Origin: Pelobates cultripes | Taxonomy: Eukaryota; Chordata; Amphibia; Anura; Pelobatidae | Assembly: GCA_933207985.1 (NCBI GenBank) | Contig: OW240913.1 | Span: forward strand, 278,419,436 to 278,483,435 | DNA length: 64,000 nucleotides | Reading direction: 5' to 3' | Part shown: positions 56,255-64,000 of the stretch, piece after piece | Numbering within the stretch: position 1 is the stretch's first letter | How the letters are laid out: the number at the start of each line of letters is the position of its first letter | The notes under the pieces: generated by a model | Databases searched by the model: none | Told to the model about the DNA's origin: nothing | What the model saw: only the letters and a program-made list of their open reading frames with translations | Translations under genes and position numbers: made by a program

Positions 56255-56334
56255 TTAACCCCTTAAGGACACATGACATGTGTGACATGTCATGATTCCC
56301 TTTTATTCCAGAGGTTTGGTCCCTAAAGGGTTAA
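56255..56334. mobile_element. 80-bp TTAA-flanked MITE
   Basis: This is a minimal element between TTAA (56255-56258) and TTAA (56331-56334). Its terminal repeats are CCCCTTAAGGACA and TTGGTCCCTAAAGGG, with an internal palindrome ACATGACATGTGTGACATGT. The TTAA target fits the piggyBac superfamily. Confidence 0.75.
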
Positions 56335-56379
56335 AGACACTCTTCCGTTTCCTACCTTTGCAAGAGGCTACCTTCCCTG

Positions 56380-56801
56380 GGGTCCAGTGTGCTGGCTGGG
56401 GTGGTTGGGAGTTGGCTCTCCTTGCTAAGTACCCCTCCTCAATGCCTCCCTCCCGCGTGGTTCATCGTCTCTGTGGTGGGAGGAAATGACTTGCGGTCAT
56501 CACGTCCTCTCATGCTGACGTTAAGCATGAGGCCCGGTCGCACTGTTAAAGGGCCACAGCACTCTACTGGGCCCCTGCTGAAACATGCTGACTGGGTGGC
56601 CCTAAGTGTTTGGGCCACCTGGTGGGCCCCTTTAGTGTGCGGGCCCCTGTGCAGCTGCAAATCCATTAGGTAAAAACTTTATTTATTTATTTTTATGCAG
56701 GATGCACATGGCAGGGCCACGGGGAAGCTGATTTTGGCCCCTCAGGAGTAACTGGACCCAGGGCATCTGCCCCGTTTGCCCTGCGTTAATGATGGCCCTG
56801 G
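56380..56801. mobile_element. hAT-like non-autonomous element, one end
   Basis: This is GC-rich sequence (GGGCCCCTGTGCAGCTGCA near 56640) ending at 56801 in AATGATGGCCCTGG. On the minus strand it starts CCAGGGCCATCATTAACGCA, a hAT-type terminus. The left end is uncertain. It is not coding. Confidence 0.55.
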
Positions 56802-57589
56802 CTCTATAGGAGTTTTCTAACTTGCTTGGAGGATTTTCTACCCCAGAGTAAGTGATTAGAGACTAGTAAATGCGAATTTGACATAACTTTTACAAATTTT
56901 TTAAAACATTTAACACCTTCCTCTAATGATTTAAGGGGATAATCAGTAAACAATGTGCAGTAGTAAGCTGACAATCAATTTAGGTCAAAATATCTGTTTG
57001 CAATACTTCTCATCTCAGTCAATTTTCAGTTTAGCTATTTCAGCTTAGCTATTTCAGATTGCATTTTGCAAGCTGATTCTCAATGAGTATACTTATCCAC
57101 CTATAATTTATTTTGCATTAAATACTTGGGGTAGAAACCCCAAATACAATCAATAATTGTAGTCATTTTTCGTACATTTTCTCAGTTGTATATTATGATG
57201 AAAATGAAAAATCAAACACAGAGCAATTTTTACAACTGCTAAGCCTGGAGACTAATAAGATAAAAGTATAATCAGGAAAAATGTACAGTTGAATATACTT
57301 CCCTTGTTTCCAGGCATACTGAAATTAAACAGATTGGTATCAGGGTTTGCCAATTTTATTAAAGACCTACAGGGCAGTTCTTTGACAGGGTGGATAAGGG
57401 AGAGAAAGGTTGGATAAGTGAAATTTGGCTAGAAGGAATGTCATTGCTGATAAACTTTTTTTTGTCCTTCAATAAACTGGAGTAACCAATAGTTTATCGC
57501 TTAGAACCTTTCTAGTTTTATCAACATGTTATACTTTTTTTTTCTTTGTGCTTTAATAATTGCACTTTGATAGCAACAGTAACTATTTA
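56802..57589. other. Interval without recognised features
   Basis: This is AT-rich DNA; nothing to name. Confidence 0.45.
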
Positions 57590-58009
57590 TTAAAGGGGAA
57601 GTGTCACTTTTCTGTCTCTCCATTCAGTGTTAAACCATTGTCAAGCTGTTTAAAACTAAATAAGCATCACTGGTCACCTAAGGGCAGGTACCTACTGGAG
57701 GTAAGGCTAAGGCAGAGAAAACACACTTCCTTGTAGTCATACCCATTCATATCCACAATGGATGCTTTGATAGGTTGAAAGCAGTCAGCTGACACTATCA
57801 ACCAATCACAGCTCTCCCCCTGCTGTTCAGGCTAGTGTTTCCTCATTAGACCAAGCACAGAGGAGATGGGCTGCTGGGGTTTCTCATAAAACATTAAAAA
57901 ACATTAAAAACTGTTTAACATTGATTAAAAGGACTGAACTAGTGGGCACCAGACACTATAACCAGTTCAATGAATTGAAGCAGATATAGTGCCTACAGTG
58001 TCCCTTTAA
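57590..58009. mobile_element. TTAA-flanked MITE (420 bp)
   Basis: It is bounded by TTAA at 57590-57593 and 58006-58009, with ends AAAGGGGAAGTGTCAC and CTACAGTGTCCCTTT. The right end is nearly the same as those of the 21629 and 44922 elements. Confidence 0.7.
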
Positions 58010-58494
58010 ACATTTGTTTATTGAAATCATCTGTTTTCATTTAAATTGATATTAATATTAATTGATTTAGAAAATGACATCATAATCCGGTTCAAACAAG
58101 ACAAATAGAGCACATACTGCAAATAAATAAAAAAATTAAAATTAAAGATTGTTGCATTTTTCCTCTTGTATGTCTGCTTTCTCTATGCAGACTGCCAGGT
58201 GTCAAGGACAAACAATGTAACAATGTGTGACAGGCAGCTAAAATGGAAGTGCCCAGTTGCAAGATAAAGAGGTAAGAATTTCTACATTATATTTTATTTT
58301 TTTTAAACACACATGAACACATATTTGTTAAATATAGAGAAAAGTAAACATAACATTAAAAGTCCCAGTAAGTGACAGTAGCTATGAGGCTCATGATTTG
58401 TATTATTTTTGGATAGGCAACGCATTTACTTCTTATAAAATATAATCTTATTTTGGTACCAAATTGCTAAGTTCATCAGCCGCCAACAGCTTCA
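58010..58494. other. Interval without recognised features
   Basis: This is AT-rich non-coding DNA between two MITE-derived segments. Confidence 0.4.
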
Positions 58495-58630
58495 ATTTAA
58501 AGGGACACTCCACAGTTAATTTTACCTCTATTTTTACCAGTGGGCACAGCATTCATACAAATGTTCAATGAGCTTACACATGTACATAAGTGCAGGTATT
58601 GCCAAATAAGACAAACATGGGAGGCTTTTA
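58495..58630. mobile_element. TTAA MITE left-end fragment
   Basis: TTTAAAGGGACACTCCACAG at 58496 is a typical left end. No matching right end is visible before the next MITE. Confidence 0.45.
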
Positions 58631-58795
58631 ACATTATTCACAAAAGTGAGCATTCAGAGGGAATTTCAAATTCAAGGTAAAACCAGATAGACTAGAAACA
58701 TTATCAAAGTTAGATATGGTTCCAATTCAGCAATGTTGGCCTTGATTTTAAATTCACTTTGAATTCTCAAATTAGTGAATAACCCTGTATGTAAT
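58631..58795. mobile_element. ATTCAAAGTGAA-type MITE, copy C
   Basis: ATTATTCACAAAAGTGAGCATTCA on the left and TTCACTTTGAATTCTCAAATTAGTGAATAACCC on the right (cited in part) form inverted arms. The centre contains AGACTAGAAACATTATC. Confidence 0.7.
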
Positions 58796-59812
58796 GTATA
58801 GTAGAAATAGAGATGTTTCTATTCCATTATATAAGTTAATTTGTATGTATGCAACTTCTGCTATGTTTTGTTGTTTCTATATGCTAAATAAAAAATGCAC
58901 TACAACTTTCTGAATAAAACAACTGTAATATCAAATGTGTGTAAATGTAGCATTATCTCCTTTATCTCCTGTATCTACACATTTTTACAGATATTAAAAA
59001 TGTTTTAGATATAATTAATCTTGTTCCAAGATTCTCTGCATTTTGCACATTACTTAACATAGCGCCTGGATTTTCTCCTTGAGACTTTTTATTTTTAGTG
59101 GGAAATTCTGCTATTCAAGTGTTAAATTTACTGCAGGTGTCGAGTCTTAAAATATTGAGTATAAAAATCTCTTCTTGTTCACCACTCCTTCAAACCTGTT
59201 AAGTAATATCATTCCATTCTTAATCCCTTCCCTACCAAGCACTTCATAGTTGTCAAATTGTTAGCATAACATTTATTTGAAACTAAGGGTGCATAAATAT
59301 ATCATAACAAACCAATTCTGTGTATTGATAGCTTTGCTTTTGCCTTTTATACAATTTGTACTTTCCCTCATTCATTCATCCTTTATAAAAAAAAATATTT
59401 GGGATATAAAACTCTTCGGGTAATATACGGTGTCCTTTATCTTGCAATATTTCATATCATGTCTGAAATGCTAGTATAAATGCTAAAATGCAGTACATGT
59501 TACAATACTAGATAAATCAAAATGGTCAAATACCTTGCTTACAGGTAAGGTCCTCAATGCATTACTAATGAAAATAGCAAAAATGTCAAATGAATATATG
59601 CATTTATGCATAATGACCATATATCTCTGTAAATTTGAAATGCCCATTTTTATTTTATTTTTTTATAACTGTTCATGTACTGTAAACTGTGTTTATTAAG
59701 AAATGTTGGAACTCAGTAACCTTTGCAAATATAGTAAGGGTACTGAGTACCTACCCACTGCATTAGAACCCTAACTTTTTGCACAATTTGGTATGTTCAT
59801 GTAATTATTCCT
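58796..59812. other. AT-rich interval without recognised features
   Basis: No gene or defined repeat is seen. Confidence 0.45.
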
Positions 59813-59934
59813 TTAACCCCTTAAGGACGGCGGGCATTCTATGCTGTCCTTGGGGAACTGGCTCTAAACGCCAGAGGGTGGCATAGAACGCCCAAATCGT
59901 CCTATGTACTTACCGTGGTCGCCGGCGATCCTAT
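59813..59934. mobile_element. TTAACCCCTTAAGGACGG-type transposon left end
   Basis: It starts TTAACCCCTTAAGGACGGCG, with an internal inverted pair GGCATTCTATGCTG..GTGGCATAGAACGCC. It is cut off near 59934 where the PLE begins. The terminus resembles 56255 and 43527. Confidence 0.6.
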
Positions 59935-61427
59935 CTAAAGGATACAAAGCACCTTATTCAAGAACTTGACTCAATAGAATGGCAGAACGAATTCATATGG
60001 GCCACACTGGATGTGACGCCATTGTACACAATCATTGACCACGAAACTGGGATAGAAGCCGTTAGAATTAATTTGAGCAAAGATGTAGAAATAGACCCAC
60101 ACTTTGGCAATTTTCTTATCAAATCCATTCAGTTCATTTTAACTCATAACTTTTTTAATTTTAATGAAGAATTATTTTTACAAATCAAAGGTACCGCCAT
60201 TGGCACCAAGTTTGCACCAAGTTATGCGGATATATTTATGGATTATTGAGAAAGGACGTCCATTTGGACAAATAACCCATTTGGTGCAGACTTGGTGCTC
60301 TGGAGGCGGTACATTGATGATATTTTAATTATATGGCGTGATTCACCAGATAGTCTTAATGATTTTTTTAATTATGTCAACCAAAACTCCATGTCCCTAA
60401 CTTTTACTCCAATGGTTGGTCCCACTCAGATCAATTTTTTGGACCTTACAATTTATATAGAAGACAGTTCAATTAAGACAAGAACTTTTTTTAAATCAAT
60501 TGATTCAAACAGTTTCATCGACATCAAAAGTGGCCACCACCCAGGTTGGTTTAAGGGAGTTCCAAAAAGTCCGTTTATTAGAATTCGCCAAAACTGTAGT
60601 GACCTCACTTCTTTTTATACACAGGCTAATGTTCTTAAAGCTCGTTTTTTATATAAAGGCTACCCAGAAGATCTCCTAGATGTTGAAATAAAAAAGGTCG
60701 GCAATCTTAATAGGAATTATCTGCTTTTGGATAGGAAGAAAGGTTCCTCCACGAATTCTGATTTTGAATTCGCTTTTAACACTCGTTTTAACTCTAAATC
60801 TTTTGAAATTTATCAGGATCAGCAGGAGACATTGGTGGATTTTATTGGAAGACGATTTTTTAAAAAACCGACTACCCTATAACCTTAAAGTGATTTTTAG
60901 AAAAGGAACTAGTTTTAAAGATATTTTGGCACCCAGCACTTTTTATTCTATGAGACCTAAGGCACTAAATCGGGAAAAAGGGGTTTTCTCTTGTGGCAGC
61001 TGCAAAGGCTGTAAACACAAACATTGTGTTATTACAAAGTTCCAGAGCAATCAAACTCATGAGAAATTTCAAATAAAGAATCATATCACTTGTTCCTCTA
61101 CTCGTGTCATTTAACTCCTGGAGTGTGGTTGTGGCATGCAGTATGTTGGACGGACAAGTAGGAAATTAAAAATTAGAATTTTGGAACATGAGAACAACAT
61201 TAGGAAAGGTCTGCAGACACATTCAGTCCCTAGTTCATTGTTCAAAATACCCCAAATTTAATATGAATAATTTGGGATACTCTGCCATAGAGCAAGTCAC
61301 TTTAAACCACAGAGGTGGTGATCTGATGACAAAACTAAGACAGAGAGAGGGTTTTTGGATCCATAGACTGCAGACTCTACAGCCTAGGGGCCTTAATGTG
61401 GATTTCGATTTGGTTTGTTTTTTGTAA
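59935..61427 (+). pseudogene. Penelope-like element: reverse transcriptase plus GIY-YIG endonuclease
   Basis: This is a 5'-truncated PLE on the plus strand. It enters within RT (QELDSIEWQNEFIWATLDVT, then LYTIIDHETGI) and continues with KGTAIGTKFAPSYADIFMDY. A stop at 60247-60249 replaces the expected Trp, after which the same frame resumes with LWRRYIDDILIIW (YIDD catalytic motif at about 60304) and INFLDLTIY. A frameshift near 60860 leads to a Cys linker (CGSCKGCKHKHC near 60987). After a stop at 61112-61114 comes the endonuclease (LLECGCGMQYVGRTSRKL), and after another shift near 61250 its conserved C-terminus (RGGDLMTKLRQREGFWIHRL, LQPRGLN). It carries only two stops and two shifts, so it is fairly young. 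Confidence 0.88.
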
Positions 61428-62146
61428 TCGGCTTTTTCTTTTTTTTTTCTTTTTTTCTTTCTTATTATATTTTTTGTTCCTTCTATAATAGTTAACTTTA
61501 TTATTCAAAACTTATATTTTATTTTGATTGTTCATTTTATTAATTAGGTTTCATTTTACACAAGTATTTAGATTTTTTTATTCGGAGTCCACATGAAAAT
61601 AAATTTTTATTTTCAAGTTTTATATTTTCTCAATGACATTATTATTTGAATTGTCTAACAACTATAATGACCTTTTTCTCTCTCTCTCTCAGTCTAGTCT
61701 GAAGTATAAATTTTTTGAGTGCACTTTAATTATAGTTCCATATTGATCTGAAGGTATTATTGTATCAACTCTTAATGTTTTGTTATTATGTATATTTTTT
61801 CTCTCTGATTGTTTTTATGGACATTGATTTCCAGGATGCGTCTGGAATGCATCCCCTAGTGTGGAAAGCACGACGGAGCCCCTCGATTAAGTTATCCATG
61901 CTATTAACTTCCGCGATGCATCTGGAATGCATCCCCCAGCATGGAACGCAAAACAGAGCCGTCTGATGATGTCATCTATGCGACAGACGGACGTGAATAA
62001 GCAATCAAGATGCTATTGAATCAACCTGTAAGGACTCCATCCTGATGGGAGGGTATCCGCGGGAATTGTTTACTGTATTTAAATGCTTTATTTTTTTCCG
62101 TATTGAACAGCTGCACTTTTGGAGATCTGTAATTATCACTTTGATC
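61428..62146 (+). other. PLE 3' region, T-rich, with an imperfect tandem duplication
   Basis: This is non-coding sequence after the endonuclease. At 61834-61885 and 61916-61967 a block of about 52 bp is duplicated (GATGCRTCTGGAATGCATCC, GGAGCCCCTCGA against AGAGCCGTCTGA). It ends at the hammerhead-like motif. Confidence 0.55.
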
Positions 62147-62184
62147 CTGAGGAAGTTCAGTTGGCTAAACGAAACGCGTAGGTC
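62143..62184 (+). ncRNA. Hammerhead-ribozyme-like motif 5, at the PLE end
   Basis: Core CTGAGGA (62147-62153), A, a stem GTT.AG/CT.AAC around TTGG, GAAA (62171-62174), then CGCGTA. AC/GT can form a minimal stem III with A at the cleavage position. Flanks GATC and GGTC can pair as a 4-bp stem I. The position after a PLE coding region fits known PLE hammerheads; the extra A before stem II leaves activity open. Confidence 0.5.
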
Positions 62185-62213
62185 CTGTTTTTAGTGTTAG
62201 AGTTTCTTTTATT

Positions 62214-62704
62214 AAGTGTTCTTGCATAGCAAGACCACTTAATGTTATCTCACATATATATTATTATTATTATTAAGTGTTCTTGCATAGCAAGACCACT
62301 TGCATAGCAAGACCACTTATTGTTATCTCACATATATATTAAGTGTTCTTGCATAGCAAGACCACTTAATGTTATCTCACATATATATTATTATTATTAT
62401 TATTATTATTAAGTGTTCTTGCATAGCAAGACCACTTAATGTTATCTCACATATATATTATTATTAAGTGTTCTTGCATAGCAAGACCACTTAATGTTAT
62501 CTCACATATATATTATTAAGTGTTCTTGCATAGCAAGACCACTTAATATTATCTCACATATATATTATTATTATTAAGTGTTCTTGCATAGCAAGACCAC
62601 TTAATGTTATCTCACATATATATTATTATTATTATTATTAAGTGTTCTTGCATAGCAAGATCACTTAATGTTATCTCACATATATATTATTATTATTATT
62701 ATTA
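62214..62704. repeat. Tandem array of eight hairpin units
   Basis: Eight copies of a unit contain a 27-nt hairpin (AAGTG.TCTTGC AT GCAAGA.CACTT, one loop and one mismatch), then AATGTTATCTCACATATATA and a variable (TTA)n spacer. Units start at about 62214, 62274, 62341, 62411, 62465, 62518, 62575 and 62640. The second unit has an extra TGCATAGCAAGACCACTT. Confidence 0.85.
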
Positions 62705-64000
62705 TAGCAAAATTTGCCACCCTAACTCCTCCCACAGTTTTTACACTACATAGACAAAAATTTACCAAAACGTGCAGATTGTTCCCGATCGGATTGTTAT
62801 TACTTTGTGGAACGTTTCGCCGAATGGTTCACGGAATATCGTCGTTCTTGTGGCGAAATTTGTCCCATAGGAATGAATGGCAAAGCTAGAGTGGGAGCTG
62901 GCAAAAGCTGAAAAATCAGGACATGAGTTCTAAACTGCCAACACTCCCTCATTTTCAAGCCCACCTACACAAATCTTATATCAAAACGTTCAGCTATCCC
63001 TGCTGCCACTAGAAATGTCCACGGCTAAGCCATAGTCCTGATAGTTTTCACAATATGACCATTTGTTTGCAACTCATGCCTTCCATTGACATTCATTGAA
63101 ACTTCACTCTGCAAAGCTCAAATTTGAAGGGCAATTTCTAAACTGCGACTGTGCCTTCATTTTTAATACTTCAGAGACATACTATGCATCAAAATGTAGG
63201 TCTGGATCTTGTGATTCTCACAATATAAAGCTCTTCGCTGTAGGAGTTATAGTTTTTAAGATACGACCGTTTGAAGATGGCACCCACCAAAAATACTCTG
63301 ACCTGTGCTGCAGCAGCAAGTGATGTCATAGACAAGGCCTTTTGAACACCTGCTAATGTTTTTATAAATGTATGGTTTAATGTAACTGTGCAACAACGCT
63401 GCAATTAAATGTGCTATATAAACGATAACAGTTACTCATTCACTCCAGTTGTAGACTACTGGTGAGGCAAGAATACTTCTGCCACAATTTCCCCTAGAAA
63501 TTGTAGCTTTTCTAAGGCTATTATTATTACATTATAGCAAAATTTGCCACCCTAACTCCTCCCACAGTTTTTACACTACATAGACAAAATTCTAACAAAA
63601 CATGCAGATTGTTCCCGATCGGATTGCTATTACTTTGTGGAACGTTTCACCGAATGGTTCACGGAATATCGTCGTTCTTGTGGCGAAATTTGTCCCATAG
63701 GAATGAATGGCAAAGCTAGAGTGGGAGCTGGCAAAAGCTAAAAAATCAGGACATGATTTCTAAACTGCCACCACTCCCTTATTTTCAGGCCCACCTACAC
63801 AAATCTTATATCAAAACGTTCAGCTATCCCTGCTGCCACTAAACATGTCAATGGCTAAGCCATAGTCCTGATAGTTTTCACAATATAATCATTTGTTTGC
63901 AAATAACGCCGTCCATTGACATTCATTGAAACTTCACTCTACAAAGCTCAAATTTGAAGTGCAATTTCTAAACTGCGACTGTGCCTTCATTTTTAATACT
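62701..64000. repeat. 830-bp tandem repeat, running out of the window
   Basis: Copy 1 starts at 62701 and copy 2 at 63531 with the same ATTATAGCAAAATTTGCCAC, and copy 2 is followed to the window end with only scattered differences. Internally there are weaker self-similar phrases (TTTCACAATATGACCATTTG and TTCTCACAATATAAAGCTCT). It has no convincing reading frame. Family unknown. Confidence 0.85.

Noticed and set aside
62214..62704. CRISPR-like array
   Set aside because: Units are hairpins with TTA spacers of simple sequence in a eukaryotic context; there are no unique spacers and no cas genes.
1..64000. A bacterial-style defence, biosynthetic or phage system
   Set aside because: There are no operons, ribosome binding sites or compact genes; the content is vertebrate repeats throughout.

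Overview
The window looks like gene-poor vertebrate DNA, most probably from a frog or toad (inference). It is AT-rich, has no compact genes or operons, and is packed with repeat classes typical of amphibian and fish genomes: L1-clade LINEs, chromodomain Ty3/gypsy elements, Penelope-like elements (PLEs), Tc1, hAT and TTAA-flanked (piggyBac-type) MITEs, and large micro- and minisatellites. I found no host exon I can defend. Nothing here is a bacterial-type defence or biosynthetic system.

Layout. 1-751: pyrimidine minisatellite, a 171-bp near-perfect palindrome and a hAT-like terminus. 752-5822: three L1-like fragments (endonuclease+RT on minus, ORF2 C-terminus on plus, ORF1 on plus). 8430-10300: one LTR-element end with a tRNA-Leu-type primer binding site and a gag region containing a 48-bp/16-residue tandem repeat. 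10400-11712: a GT minisatellite, then about 1 kb of pyrimidine tract. 12879-13411: a foldback insertion flanked by a 16-bp direct repeat. 16420-20016: two solo LTRs, one with a perfect GGTAT target duplication. 25440-27300: a decayed gypsy element with integrase upstream of RT. 27605-27841: a 37-bp satellite with a 111-bp higher-order period. 29995-32900: MITEs, a Tc1 pseudogene and a strand-switching minisatellite. 36557-38505: an L1-like insertion with ORF1 but no ORF2. 39290-41780: an L1 pseudogene split by a hAT element. 43527-45460: nested inverted repeats containing a TTAA MITE. 46040-48735: a long L1 ORF2 pseudogene.

50036-55402 is the only intact-looking element: a minus-strand chromodomain Ty3/gypsy retrotransposon of Tf1/sushi type. 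Its two LTRs differ by a single inserted base, it has a GATAC target duplication, and gag and pol are open. The gag/pol boundary carries a GGGAAAC -1 slippery heptamer. In place of a tRNA primer site there is a 10-nt sequence complementary to the predicted 5' end of its own transcript, the signature of self-priming. It sits inside an AC-rich minisatellite (49860-56230).

56255-64000 holds TTAA MITEs, a hAT-like end, a 5'-truncated PLE (RT plus GIY-YIG), an array of eight hairpin units and an 830-bp tandem repeat running off the window. Five dispersed sequences share a hammerhead-ribozyme-like layout (YYTGANRAAG, hairpin, CGAAA). One lies about 720 bp downstream of the PLE coding region, so I interpret them as PLE-terminal ribozyme relatives.

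All family assignments come from reading motifs by eye; no database search was run.
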